Below are positions 1 through 14,369 of a stretch of 64,000 nucleotides of DNA, in pieces. The translations under genes were made by a program, and so were the position numbers. The DNA lies in contig CM046842.1 of NCBI GenBank assembly GCA_025618425.1, positions 31,246,885 through 31,310,884 on the forward strand, read 5' to 3'. Source of the stretch: Heliocidaris tuberculata (lineage: Eukaryota; Echinodermata; Echinoidea; Camarodonta; Echinometridae). The notes below the pieces were generated by a model. That model searched no databases, had not been told where the DNA came from, and worked only from the letters and a program-made list of their open reading frames with translations. The stretch's first letter is position 1. The number at the start of each line of letters is the position of its first letter.

Positions 1-135
1 CGAAATACAAAAGCATATGTGATTTCTATTTCTTTTTTTTTCATTGACGGAATATTAAAAAGGGATGCGGGTGATGTCCCATTTGTCTCAACATTTCCTC
101 TTGTTTGTTTCTCTGCAATTTCTTTTTCCTTCCAG

Positions 136-201
136 ATCAATACGAAGCCTTACTTCCCAGACAGAGATATTGATGCAGCTCATGTGCATGATTTACATTA
201 A
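136..201 (+). CDS. possible terminal coding exon of an upstream gene
   Basis: A strong pyrimidine tract ending in AG at 134-135 precedes an open stretch of 21 codons (Ile-Asn-Thr-Lys-Pro onward, ending His-Asp-Leu-His) closed by TAA at 199-201. An AATAAA at about 348 could be its polyadenylation signal. No domain is recognisable in so few residues and no other exon of such a gene is in the window. It may equally be chance. Confidence 0.25.
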   Translation: MNTKPYFPDRDIDAAHVHDLH

Positions 202-359
202 AAATATCTTTGTTAGTTCCGCCTATCCCATAGAGTGTCAATATTTCTGATACCCAGTGCAAAGAAAAAACAAAACATAACAAAACCCTCGAAGCCTTTT
301 GGAAGCACGTATATAACATTATATTATGAAAATGTTACTTGTGAACCAATAAAAAAATT

Positions 360-600
360 ATTATTTGTATTATTATTATATTATTATTATTATGATTATT
401 ATTATTAATATTCTTCTTATTATTATTTTTATTGTTGTTATTATTATGATTATAATCATTGTCTTTATTATTTCGTTATTACTGTCATCATTATTATTTT
501 TATTATCATTATCATTATCATCATTATTACTATTATTATTATTATCATCATCATCATCTTTATTAATATTTGTCGTTATTGTTCTTCCTATTATTACTAA
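360..600. repeat. ATT/ATC-rich microsatellite
   Basis: Imperfect trinucleotide tract of ATT, ATC and CTT units. The open frame across it encodes only Ile, Leu and Ser runs and is not a gene. Confidence 0.9.
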
Positions 601-959
601 CTATACCTTCAGCATCATTATTAGGTATATCAACATGCGATCCTTAAACTCTCATAACATAACTTAAATAATTAAGCTGTGATTATTTTACGTATTGATT
701 CAAACATCTACTTAGTTTTTCGAAAATCTAATCTAAGTCCATTGAAACGAGATGATCTCAATGCTATACTATGGACATACTCGAGAAGCAACACGACGAG
801 ATAGCTCTTAACTCCCTATTGTTTCATCTTTAAAAGGATATTGACATAAAAACAAAGGTAACTGATAAAAGACTTTACATCTGCTGAAGATTCTTAGCAA
901 ATATCTTGGTATGTTGAATGATTGTAACAGACATTGGTGTAGCTAGTGGCGTATTCTTT

Positions 960-1420
960 TTTTGGGGTGTGTGTGTCTGGGGGGGGGCAGAGGACAAAAG
1001 TGCCACGAGCGGCATTTGATGGGGGGGGGGGGGGGGGGAGGGGACGCAAAAGAGGGAAAGATAAAGTCGATAATAGGAAGTAAAAGTAATGTTCATGAAT
1101 ACTTAGCTAGGAGTGAAATGTACTAGAAATAGTATTTTTTAGAGTTTAAAAAAGCGAAAATTTGATCAAGCTCGGTCGCTTTGCTCTCTGGCTTCTTCTT
1201 CATGAGATCATCACGCTACTAGGCGCAGCATTTGGGACACTGGTGTCATAGACTGGGGGGGGGGGGCACCGATGTCAGGAGGTGAATGAAAGGTGAATGA
1301 ATGTCGTAAAATTGGGGTGGGGAAAATAGGTGCTGTAAACTTCTTTTTACGTTGCCTCCACATCTCCCTTTCTCTCTCTCTCTCTCTCTCTGTCTTTTTA
1401 TGTTCTTTTTTTTCGCCGTT
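960..1420. repeat. poly-G tracts and TC microsatellite
   Basis: G homopolymers occur at about 979-986, 1021-1038 and 1255-1266, and a (TC)n run at about 1371-1391. No gene is seen between 202 and 2362 apart from these tracts and the hairpin at 1766. Confidence 0.8.
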
Positions 1421-1765
1421 CGACTGGAGGAGCACAAGCCCCCATGCCCCTGCATGTAACTACAACACTGATAACAGACAATAATAAATTCATTGTTGGG
1501 GGTTGAAGTACAAGACGCTTAGCCCTTTCTGGGCCTCTGACCCCGTGACTCGAGCCATTTGAACCCAAACCAGTTGTCTCATTGTAGTACTTTTTGGATA
1601 CCAATGTTTCAGTTAGAGTTTCAGTTTATTGTTTCATATTTCACATTAAGTGTTTCGCAATATATAATGGTACAAACAAGATGAATGGTATACGAACGAA
1701 CATGACATTTATGGTCAGAGAGAAAATAAAAGAAAGTGAGTACCTTATATCTATATACGTGATCA

Positions 1766-1904
1766 GGGGGGCGTTTCATGAAAGGACTTGTCAGATATTT
1801 TATCCGACAACTTTGCTCTCAGCCAATCAGATGCAAGGATTTCAGTAGCTTATAACAGTTGTCGGATAAAATATCCGACAACTTCCTTTCATGAAACGCT
1901 CCCC
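1766..1904 (+). mobile_element. hairpin MITE copy H1, arm type A
   Basis: Core GCCAATCAGATGCAAGGATT is flanked by long inverted arms. The left arm reads GTTTCATGAAAGGACTTGTC and then ATATTTTATCCGACAA; the right arm is its near-complement and ends ATGAAACGCTCCCC. It lies upstream of the first receptor exon. No clear target duplication was found. Confidence 0.85.
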
Positions 1905-2362
1905 AGTGCTAGGCCAAATCAAATCAATTCGTAGTTTCTCGTCCCCTCCTCCTTCCCATTTTACAGACTGCCTCTATTAAAAAAAAAAAATGTTTTTCGA
2001 TTATTTTATTTTGAAATGAAAATAAATAGGCCTAACAGTGTGAGGAGATCTAGGCAATGAGGTGACAAAAACAATGAATATGATGAAATTTCACATCACT
2101 TTGAGGCTCTGTATTACATTGTACAAATGAAAATAAAATTGAAAAGGACCCAGTAACAAATGATATCAAATAACATGGAACCCCTTCCTATTTTGGGGGG
2201 AAAAATCCAGACGAACTAGGAATCAATTCAAATGTGTGTGTGTGTGTGGGTGTGTGGACGTGCTTGTTGATACGTCTATGACTATTTGGATTTTTTTTGG
2301 GTGGTTTTATAGCCCATATAAATTAAACACGAATTATTTTTTTTTGTTGACTTTCCACATAG

Positions 2363-2565
2363 CCGCTGACATCTGCGGGACCAATATGACGCATCCGGGA
2401 TCTCTAGAATCGCCGGGATTCCCGAGTCCCTACGGAAACAACCTCCAATGTAACATGACACTCAGGGCGAGTAATGGGCGTCAGACTCTATTACAGTTTC
2501 TGACTGTTGACTTCAGGGACGAAGGTGATGGTGTTATGGTCGAAGACCAGTACGGTGCTGTTACG
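2363..2565 (+). CDS. receptor exon 1: first half of CUB 1
   Basis: Begins in phase 1 after an AG at 2361-2362 and ends in phase 0 at a GTAAAT donor. It encodes Ala-Asp-Ile-Cys-Gly-Thr, then a SPGFPSPYGNN segment typical of CUB strands and a DFRDEGDGVMVED stretch. The preceding exon, which must supply the signal peptide, was not found. Confidence 0.88.
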
Positions 2566-4847
2566 GTAAATTTTTATTTTTATTTCCACATCAAACCTAT
2601 CAAACTTTATTTAGGCCTGGGGAGCGTTTCATCAAGCAATTTGTCAGTGATTTTTACCGACAAATTCGCTCTCAGCCAATCAGATGCAAGGATTTCAGTA
2701 GCTTATAACAGCTGTCCGTAAAAATCACTGACAAAACACTTGATGAAACGCTCCCCTTTAGTCATAGCTTATTTTTGTTTCTGCTTCAAAGTGCATGTAA
2801 AAAAAGATGAAGAAGAAAAAAGCATCCGGGAAAGTTCGAGCCAAAATATATATTATTTCGTTTAAAAAAAGGAAGAAGGAAATTTGCATCTTTCTCAATA
2901 AAAAAAGCGTTTTGTTAATGTATGTTGTGGAAATGACTAAAGAACCTTTATGCAAATTTCATTTTCGAAATATGAGGGGTTCGCTGCAATATAGTGCTAA
3001 CCCACCACAAGTGTGCCATTTCGAGATAAAGGCATTTAAAAGTTCATGGGTCGCGGAACTGGGAGGGGGGGGGGGGGCTGGGGGCTGCAGCCCCCACTTT
3101 TTTTGAGTATACACGTTAAAAATGAATCTCTGAAAAAAGGCTCGAAAATTGTTATTAATGAGTGAAATCAGATCAGCCCCCCCCCCCACTTTAAAAAACG
3201 ATCCGCGGCCCCTGAAGTTAGTGTTATAAGACACGTCAATGGAGGGTTATTAAATTGCGTAACTATCTTCCTTTATCAACTTTTCATATGACTTTATTAC
3301 GAATTTGTTTTTTTAAAGTTGAAAAGAGGTGTGTTAGGATCAAGATGGTGCTTGTAACTCATGTTCATTTAAAGCGTGGGTTGACTAATTTCGCAAACCG
3401 ACGTACGCGCATAGACTTAATTACAGGAGATACGTCCATTTGCGAAACCAGCGACCCCCCTCATATTATTTCACAGGGTTGGGTTTTTTTGTTAGTTTGT
3501 TTAGTTGTTGTTATCTTGTTGTTCAGAACACTTAAAAGGCGATTTCGTACTATCTCTCGAATTCGCGTTGAGTCAAACGTACCGGTACACTGAAATTGTT
3601 GGTAAGGTCAATAAGCAACATCCGTGAGAGGTTGTATGACACAATGCTCTGGCGAAAATGATAATTATTGGTCCGCGTCAATTTCGTACACAAAATTATG
3701 GAAGCGTATAAGTGCCAACCAGATGACGAGATAAAAAGATGAGAAGACAGGTTAAATGACGAGAAGACGAGATGTTGGAACTCGGCAAGTCGACCTATTT
3801 TGGACAAGAAAACAAGATGACAAGTTATTGGAACTCGGCAAGTCGACTTGTTTGGGACAAGAAGACGAGTTGACGAATTATTGGAAATTGGCAAGTCGAC
3901 TTGTTTGGAACAAGAAGACAAGATGACTTGTTTGAACTCGGCAAGTTGACTTATTTTGGACAAGAAGACGAGATAACGAGTTATTGGAACTCGGCAAGTC
4001 GACTTGTTAGGAACAAGAAGACGAGTTGAAGAGTAATTGAAACTCGGCAAGTCGACTTGTTTGGGACAAGAAGACAAGATGACGAGTTGTTTGAACTCGG
4101 CAAGTCGACTTATTTGGGACAAGGAGACGAGTTGAATAGTTATTGAAACTCGGCAAGTCGAATTGTTTGGGACAAGAAGACAAGATGAAGAGTTATTGGA
4201 ACTCGGCAAGTCGACTTGTTTGGAGCAAGAAGACGAGTTGACGAATTGTTGAAACTCGGTAACAAGTCGACTTGCCGAGTTCCAATAACTCGTCATCTCG
4301 TCTTATTGTCCCAAACAACTCTTCAGCTTGTCTTCTCGTCTCAATCCAGTCGACTTGCCAAGTTCCTACAACTCGTCTTCTCGTCATTTTAACTTGTCTT
4401 CTCGTCTTATTATCTCGTCATCTGGTTGGCATTTATAAGCTTCCGTAAAAAATTGAATCCTAAAATTCGACCTGGAACCAAACACTAAGTCTAAGCCGAA
4501 CCCAAACCCTAAACCTAACCTAAAACCCACATCCATCACTCACCCTAACCCTATATCTTTGTCGAAATAATGCCGGAGCAATAATAAATTATTGTCCAAT
4601 AATGTCTGAGCATGCACCTCGTCGGATGATGAGATAATGTATATAACGGGAGAATAGGAAAATGGAGAAAAGGAGTGAAAAGAATAACAAAACAAAATCA
4701 TGTATTTTCTTTTCTCTTTTTCTATCTTCAATCTGCTCCCTTCCTTTCTCTCCCTCTGCGTCTTTGTGTCTCCTTTTCTCTACTCTTTAATCTGTTTCTC
4801 CCCCATCTCTTTAATTCCCCATCTCTCTCGCCACTTTCTCTCTCTAT

Positions 4848-4893
<46 letters not shown>

Positions 4894-5473
4894 CCCTCTC
4901 GACCTTTCTCTCTTTGTGTTTCTATCTTTGTCTGTCTCTCTCTTTCTCTTCAGTGGGTAACTGGTAGTGAGATTCCTAAGAATTTTCTCAGCACAGTACT
5001 GCACGTGACCTTCATATCGGATGGCACCAACACCAACGGCACCGGGTTTCAAATGATTTATGATGAATATCCTCGTGGTAAATAATAATAATTATTATCA
5101 TACTTTCTTTTCTTTTTCTCTCCTGCATTTTTACATTTCCCATGCTTTCCTCCTTCCCATATTTGTCCCTCCTCCAATTCGTACTCTCTCTCTCTCACTC
5201 TCTTCTCTCTCTTTCTCTCGTCTTTTCTCTCTCTCCTCTCTCCCTCTCTCTCTCCTCTCTCTCTCTCTCTCCCTCTCTCTCTCCTCTCTCTCTCTCCGTC
5301 TCTCCCTCTCCCTTTCTTTCGCTCATCTCTCTTTCTCTCTTCCTCTTTCACTCTCATTCTCTCTTCCCCTCTTTCATGCTCTCTGGCAACCAGCCAATAG
5401 TCATCCGCCTCTTGTATGTATCCCTCTCTTTCTTCTCATAATAAAATTATTATGCCTGTCATACATTATACTG

Positions 5474-5519
<46 letters not shown>

Positions 5520-8500
5520 GGAATGTTCTGTTCAATCGTTCCAAAAGAGTATACTGACTAATATATACATGACTATTTTACGAAAATAATGACATTAAAA
5601 AAAGTAGAAAAGTTCAGCAAATTATGGTTTTCATAAAGTCCTTCCAACTCAGAATGAAATATGATTATGTATCATTATTATTATGATTCTTCTGTTTATA
5701 ATTCTGTTTTACAGATGAAGTCCCAGTCAAAGAAACCTACCATATGATATCATCTCTGAAACCGGGCAAAGCACTGCACTTATACAGCAACGACTATCCC
5801 ATGCATTACGATGACAATACATACTATAGTTGGAACATTACGTCATCAGGCCCCATGACGTTCACCATGGTAGACGTAGAAATAGAGGAACGTGATTGGA
5901 TGAGAGTCACCTCATACTCCGCGACCCATGACCCCGAGCAAGTGCTGTTTCAGTTGGGCACGCCCACCGCAAACATTGGACAAATCACGGTGGCGGATAG
6001 CGCTTACGTCAACGTGGAGTTCCGAGCGGATTTTTCAGGGCGGAGCTCCGGTTTCCACATTATTGTTGAACCAAATAGTGGTAAGTCATCATTAAAAAAA
6101 AAGAAAAAAAAAAAAGGGGGGGGGGTTTGAATCAGCGCTGAATATTATTACGAGGATTGGGTGGGGGTTGAGACACGGGTTTCTAATTTCACTTTGCTTG
6201 GACATTGTACTCCGGCGACAATTATTGCTCCCGGCTATATTTCGTCAAAAATATATAGGGTTAGGGTAGCCGCTGGGTTTTAAGTTAGCTTCAGGGTCAT
6301 GAAGTACTTCCTAATTATCAGTCACTAGCAAAATTAGGTGTTAGTCAATCAATAATATTGATTAGAATCTGCGTCACCATTTAATAATGTATTAATCGCA
6401 GAGCACTATTGTGGCCGGAGCATATAATTATGTCGTACAAGTTAGTGATTTCACCATGTGTAGGTCGCCCATCGTGCTATAATATTCTTCTCATCTGATA
6501 TATGAATTAGCCCGAGTTTTTTCATCTGTTTAAGCCTGGCAGTGATCATCACATTAAAAGCGCATAGACTAAGGAACACCGCTTTTATAACAAAATAATG
6601 CGAGTTGTATTTCTTCCATAAATTATGGTGTAGCATTTGCATATCTCCCCTTTTTAAATGAACGAACACTTTAAGAATGAAATGCAATCAGAATTAATGT
6701 TCATGAATTTATGTTTTACTTCATTACAGTAGCAGCAATGGAAGAAAAGCCAGTATCTGCAACCTGCGGAGGCAACTATACACTCGGCGAATCGGGTAAG
6801 AAAACTACTGTTTGATAAATAAGTAAACACAGTCCAGGGCCCCATTTCATAAAACCTTCATTAACAACTTCCATAAATCTATGACAAATTTGCTCTCAGC
6901 CAATCAGTTGCAAGTATTTCAGTAGCTTGTAACTGTTATTGTAACTTGTTATTGATAACAAGTTTTATGAAACGGGGCTAAGATATATCAGGGCCCTGTT
7001 TCTTAAAACTTATTATCAATAACAACTTCCACAAATCTTTGACAAATTTTGCTCCCAGCCAATCAGAAGCAAGTATTTCTGTAGCTTATAACTGTTATTT
7101 TAACTTGTTATTGATAACACGTATTTATGAAACCCAGGTTTGGGAGTTAGTGATTATAGCGATTAAAGCGATGACCTTTAACCCGGATAGGTGGGGGTGT
7201 ATTCCCAAGTTAGAGGCTCCAGTTTTCTTTGATAAGGAATGCATCCCCTTTAAGAACTAAAATAATCTGTCCGTCTATCAATATTATTACTTTTCTAAAA
7301 CACTTGACAGAAGGATGCGCAATGCAGTTCCTATTAATGACAATGGTATAAACCTTCGACTAGAAGGAAGGATAAAAGTTGGAATCAATAATCTTCGTCA
7401 AAAACAAATTTGACTGAATCAGGGAGGGGGGGGGGGGGGGAGGGGTGGTGATGGAATAGCCGGCCTCTTTGAAAATGGCCGAAAACCTTCTTTTCAGAAA
7501 AATTGAATGTTCACTCTTGCGCCTGATTGTTAAACATTGACCAAGATTCAAGTTAGACACAAAAGCATATCTACTGATACTTGTACGTTTTAAATGACCA
7601 ATTCCTTACGATTGCTGCATCTCAGTAGAAACAGGAGTCACCCCCCCCCCCCTCAAAAAAAAAACAAAACAAACAAACAAACAAAAAAAAAAAAAAAAAT
7701 CAAGTGTTATGGTTATTGTAATATTATCGATAACAGGGAAAGTTCAAGTTATTTTGTCCCATACGTATACGCTACTGATCACATAGCATTTCTGATCATT
7801 GTATTAACAAAATAGCTCTCCTGTAACTGGTATATATCGATGAATATTATGAAGTAATAATACATCTTATTTCACATTCATAACCCCATAATTCTTGGTA
7901 ACGCATAGGACATAAAAAATTCCAAATTCCTTGGACTTGCCCAACAATCATTGTCTTGTCCTTTGTACTGCAGCTCTTACCCTCAACCTGCCTGCTGAAA
8001 CGGCTGATCTACACTGCATCTACAGGATAACTAACAGTGATACCACCGCTAGGATGCGCGTCTTTGTGGACGAAATGACTTCGGAAGATGGGTAATAATG
8101 AAATTTCGAAAATTTGAATATGATTTTTAAGTTACCACTTTTAAATTAAGCATTAATATCTCACGTTATCTGTAGAATGTGTTAACGCGGAAGCATTCCC
8201 CAGTAATCTTTCATGTTACCATGGCTACTGATTAACAGTAAACCCAACGACCCCTAGAATGCGTGTCTTTGCGGAAGAGATGATTTCGGAAGATCTGATG
8301 GGTAGGACTAACAGCGAAATAATTTGGAGGGCTGAAACAATCTTAAATTATCATCTTGAAGTTACCACTCTGAATCTTCAATATTCAATTTGCCAAACGG
8401 CGACCTTTTCTGCATAGGGACTATCCAGAAAAGTAGGAGAGCTAACATGATGGCTAAAGTGCAAAGTGAGCATAAGTATTTTCCCCGTCATCTAGATACT

Positions 8501-11049
8501 TTTAACCCTTTCAGGACAGGAATTATTCAAGCACTAAATTGATCACATTTTCTTCTTCAAATTGGCAACAATAATATTTATCTTTTATTGCTACATGGTT
8601 CTAATAAGGTGTAATGTCTTTGAAAACAATATACATGGTTAGGAATTTTGTTGAAAAGTTTTCAAAATTGCCAATTTTGATAAAAAATAATGATTTTGAA
8701 CCCCTCATTGTGTTGCCAATTTAAGGATTTTAAAGCTTATTTTCGTTTTTTAAAATTTCTGACATCAAATGCAATATGATCATGCAACAAAAATGGATAT
8801 AGTGTGTGCAGAAATTTTTGCTCTTTCTACTCATGCATCTGGTATATTTTTTTAGAGCTCTCGGAATCAAAAGTTATTGAGCCAAACCACAAAATGTGGT
8901 CAATTGTCTTGAAAGGGTTAATAACAATACAATACTTTTAATAACAATACTTTAAAAACAACAACAACAACAACAACAAAAAATACTTAAAAACAATACT
9001 TAAAAACAATACATTAAATAAGTGGCCTATGGGTTCATTGACTTTACAGGCTCAACTATTAGGGCAGATACTGACGGGCTTTGAAACGAAAGAATGACCT
9101 TTATCCTTTATCATCCTCAGGGTTGACGCTCTACATGTATTCTCCGGTCTTGATCCCACCAACTGGAATGCTTACCGACGTCAGCTCACCGGCTCAGTCG
9201 ATGACGAAGTGATCTTCCTTAAGGAAGGTCATGGCGTGACCATGGTTTTCACTTCCGGGTCAGCTAACATGAGTCGATCGCTCACTGTTGTCGTGGAGCA
9301 CGTTCAAGGTAAATTGTCAATTAAAACAAACAAACAAAAAAAATCTTTATTTCGTGGGAGACCCCTAAGCAGGGGATGTTTTTGACAGGAAGTTATGAAG
9401 AGCCTGATTGTGTCTCAAGATCCATCACATTGTAGCCCAACGGCCCCCAAGCTGTTGGACATAGATAGATATAGACAGAGAACCCCAACGGAGATATTGG
9501 CATGATTGGTGTCGCACAGTGTTAGATTTAGAATGCCCCACCAATACGGTTTATGTACATGGACGTGCAATACATAGGGTACGGGTTAGGATTAGTTTTA
9601 GGGTTCAGGGCTAGGTTGAGCTATAAACATGAATCCTCATTCTTTGGATTTAGTTTCATTGGTGATGTGTTGGTCAACCAACGGACAATGATCTGGTCAA
9701 GTTTTGTGATGGGGCGGTATTCTAAAGTTGCTCTCAGTGTGGTAGAGCGTTAACATAGCTAGTGTGTTTCTTAATACACTGAAAGTGTCTATAATAAGCC
9801 AATTTGTAACTTAGTACATGGTACAAATGTACAAATGACCCTGAAATGACCCCACTTATACGCACATATGGAGGTGATCCACATCATTTTCCCTTATGAG
9901 GACATCTTGATCGATTCACAATGTGATCCTGTCACGTGACATGTACAATACTGAACAGTGGCCATGCAGTGTATCACATTATGTGTTCATTATTATGTAA
10001 TTTATTCTCATCATCTACTCCATGGAAGTGATCCACATATCCCCTATATGAGGACATCTTGATCCATTCACAATGTGATTCTGTCACTTGCCACAGTATT
10101 TAACAGTGAACACAGTGTAAATCATACTAAGTGTTAACTGTGTTCACAGTGCGTTCACGTTATTTACTAGTACTTGATGAAAGTTACCCGAATACCCCTT
10201 TATAATTATGAGGACACCTTGATCCATTAACAACGTGATTCTCTGTGTAACCTAGTACACAATGACCACAGTGTGCATACAATCTGTGTATCATAGTCAC
10301 GAGTTGACTATGAAAACAGTGCGTTCACATTTAGTTCCCGATAAAAGAGAGGTCCAAATCTTTGGTAACATTTTGATCCATAGCTGTGAGTCTCTGCGTG
10401 TCCGCAGGGTGTCATACTCTTATACCCCCAGTCACACCAATATTGTTATAAGCTACTGAAATCCTTGAATCTGATTGGCTGAGAGCGAATTTGTCATAGA
10501 AATGAGGAAGTTGTTATTGATAACAAGTTTTATGAAACGGGGCCCAGACAGACAACAGACCGAACCAAATAATTAACATCCAACGGACCAGAATCGATCG
10601 GTTCGGAATCGGTTTGGAGGCGGTCTGGCGATGTGACTAAGTAAGGTATGAACAACGTGAAGACAGGGTGAACATAAATGCTGTGCTTGCTTCTGCATGA
10701 CACCTACGTTTTTTTTTTTCAAATCTTCTTCCTGTATTCAGTATGCTCTCATGTAAGTCGTGAACTTTTGCAAATCTTTATATTTTTTTAAAACTGATTT
10801 TTATTCTGCCTTTTAAAAATTAGATTATGGCTGCGGAGGAACTCTCGATCTAACAGCCTCTGACGGAGTTGGAAACATTAACATCGGGAACTTCCCGTCG
10901 AGCATGACCCACGTGTATTGCCAATGGCTTGTCCAAACGTCATTCCTGACAAATGTGAACGTCCGCGTGTCTTCAATGCAATCCGGTGAGTGATGTAGAA
11001 GTCGTAGAGAATAAATATAGGGTCAGATCAAAGTGGAGAAAGAGAGAGG

Positions 11050-11098
<49 letters not shown>

Positions 11099-11412
11099 GG
11101 GGTCGGTTTGAGGAAGAGACGGTTCCATGACATTTGCTCCTGCGACAATTGCTCCGGTCTAACTTTGCCATGTTAATCCTAAACCTAAACCTAACCCTAA
11201 CCCTAACCCTAACCCTAATCCTAATCTTCACAAAAAACCAAATCATGACCTTGACCTTAACCTTTGACCTTTCAAGATATAGACGGAGGAGCAAAATGGC
11301 AAATGTCGCAGGAGCAAATGTCGTGTCACCGGAAGGGACAAAGACAGATACAGACAGATATACATAAAGAGAAGAGAGAAAGAGAAAAAATAGAAGACAC
11401 ACAGAGAGAAAC

Positions 11413-11455
<43 letters not shown>

Positions 11456-14017
11456 GAGAAGGAGAAAGAGAAAGAGAGAGAGAGGGGGGGGGGGGAGAGA
11501 CGGGGTTGGTTTGAGGAAGAGGCAAAGGCAGATACAGACAGATATACATAAAGAGAAAGAGAGAAAGAGAAAAAATAGAAGACACACAGAGAGAAACTGA
11601 TAGAGAGAGAGAGAGAGAGAGAGAGAAAGGGAGAAGGAGAAAGAGAAAGAGAGAGGGGGGGGGGGGAGAGACGGGGTTGGTTTGAGGAAGAGGCAAAGGC
11701 AGATACAGACAGATATACATAAAGAGAAAGAGAGAAAGAGAAAAATAGGAAGACACACAGAGAGAAACTGATATAAAGAGAGAGAGAGAGAGAGTGAGAG
11801 AGAGAAAGGGAGAAGGAGAAAGAGAGAGAAAGGGGGAGAGAGAGAGACGGGGTCGGTTTGAGGAAGAGACAGAGACAGATACAGACAGATATGAAGAGAA
11901 AGAGAGAAAGAGAAAAATAGGAAGACACACAGAGAGAAACTAATAGAGAGAGAGAGAGAGAGGAGGAAAGAGAAAGAGAGACTGGATACGGAAGAGAGTA
12001 AATCGATAAAACATGAGTTATGAATAGACGAATGAATAAATAAATAAATACATGAGTAAGTGAATGAATTAAAAAATGAACGGATGGATGGATAAACGAA
12101 TTAAGAATGATAAACGAATAAATTAATGATTGAATGAATAAACAGAGAGAAAAATAATAGATAAATAAATAAATGTACATAAAATAAGGAGTAAAGAAGT
12201 TGGTCTAAATAAATGAATAAATTAAGAAACAAACAAACAAATGAACAAATAGATTAATAAATATTTTCACCTCAAACAGAAGCTCTGTACGACATGCTGG
12301 AGATCGGTTATGGCTCCGTCCCAACCGATATCGGTAGTCGGTTGAAGCTGCTAACGGACGATGCCCAGAACGAGACCTACGCTACCTACAATGGCGATCT
12401 CTGGATCGTCTTCTCCGCCGAGGAAATGATGGCAGATGAAGTCAACATCGAGCTGGTGTTAGATGACGGTGAGCAGAAATTTCCCTTTCTCATGAGATGA
12501 TTTAGGGGGGAGGGGGTGGTGTACAACTGTACTTATAATTTTGAATACGTTTTGCTGTCTAAGATTCGTCCAAAGAGAAAAAACTTTGATAATTTTGATT
12601 TTTATTGTTATGTTACAATGTTGCAATACAGAAAAGACAAGCTAGACATACCTGAAATCCCGAAGCAATTTATTAATACCCCCCCAAAAGGAACAAAGAA
12701 GAGAAAAAAAAATAGAGAAGATTTGCCTCAGGCTAATAAACAGGGAAGATATCAGCCTGGGGGGGGGGGGGGCTGGGGTGAGTTCCTTTGTTACAAAAAT
12801 ACAAAAACTGATTACATTCTAAGACAAGAACATACCCCTAGACAATATTCATATAGACGATAAACAATTTCTTTAGGACGCCTCTCCGCCGGGCAATTAC
12901 TCACTGGGATATATAAAGTTATCCTAGGAGATGCTTTTCCTTGGTTTTTGTCCGGCTCTGACTGTCTCATGTGCTATAGTTTTCCATTGATGGTATTTCA
13001 GGGACAGTTATCCTGAAGTCATTTTTTTTTTGTTTTGTTTTATCCTTTTCAGATGCCTGCTTGATCGAGACCCGCTTGGACCTTAACGGCGTCATCTCTT
13101 CCCCGCAGCTCGCCGGCGGGTTCTACCCTAACGATGCTGACTGCCAGTGGATCATTCAAGTCCGTGGAGGCTTCCAAGTCCGTATTCATTTTACGGAGTT
13201 TGATTTGGAATTCGGCCACGACAAGCTCATCATCGGCGGGTCGGATCTCATAGATGACAGCTTTGGAACCTCGTATATAGTAAGCTTCGAATCCTTTAGA
13301 TTATCTAAGTAGGGCCTTGATTATGCATTTAATACGATTTTTTTCTTTAATATTTTGATTTGATTTGTTTCGATTTTATACGATGTGATGTGTTTAGATC
13401 ATTAGATATAATATGATTTAATTCGATTTGATTGGTGTGAAGTTGTTTGATTTTTTTTTGATATGGTCTAATTTGATATGGTTTGCTTTGATTTTTATAT
13501 GTGGTATGATTAGATTTAATGCTTCATTTAAAGGTTGAGATTTCATTGACTTAAATTAAGATTTCTGTTACATTTTCAATGTAACACGAGTCACTTTGAG
13601 CGGTTGCTCATTCACATGAAATTATTTTGTTAAAAAACTACACACAGTGTAATTTCATGATCATATTCTCCTCTGTTATACATGTTATATGAGCGAGTAA
13701 TTCAAAATATCATCCAAATGTCGATTTTCTTTTTCGAATTAATGAGATATAAACTCTTTTCTCATACTTCTTTTCTTATCAACAATTTTAATCTTGAAAC
13801 AGATAATCACTGGATCAGAATTGCCCAATGATGTTGTCAGCCGGTTCAATGGCCTCAATATCCGATTCACGTCGGATAGCACGGGTACCGGATCGGGATT
13901 CAGTTTGACTTATGAAGAATTCTGTAAGTTCTACTTCGTTAGCGATGAGTTGGTGCAATAAACAGATGAGCAATATCATCTAAAGGGACGTGATGAAGTG
14001 ACTAGAGATATAAAGAG

Positions 14018-14048
<31 letters not shown>

Positions 14049-14125
14049 TGGAGAGACATGAGAGGGGAAAGGAGATAGAAGAAGGAAGAGAGTGGGAGGG
14101 CAAGAGAGAAAAGTAGATGGGAGTC

Positions 14126-14173
<48 letters not shown>

Positions 14174-14335
14174 AGAGAGAGGGGGGGGGGGAGTGTAGGG
14201 AGAAATATAATGAGAATTGGAGAGCGAGAATGCGAAATTGAGAGAGAAGAAAATAGAAAGAGAGGGGTAAGGTGGAGATGTAGAAAGAGAGACAAACAAA
14301 AGAATAAGAGAAAAGACGAAACAATGGACAGAATG

Positions 14336-14369
<34 letters not shown>

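Noticed and set aside
3782..4256. Regularly spaced repeats that could suggest a CRISPR array
   Set aside because: The 53-bp units are contiguous with no unique spacers, and the DNA is eukaryotic.
3550..4296. 248-codon minus-strand open frame
   Set aside because: It lies wholly in the 53-bp repeats of the fold-back element; the product is a repeat translation with no domain.
11175..11225. Chromosome end
   Set aside because: The telomere-like tract is short, inside a MITE in an intron, with coding exons on both sides.
11028..12180. Long Ser-Leu-rich minus-strand frames (up to 300 codons)
   Set aside because: They are produced by (GA)n; there is no start context, domain or splice logic. The same holds at 4675-5557, 13976-14419, 24519-24950, 23753-24027 and 63505-63800.
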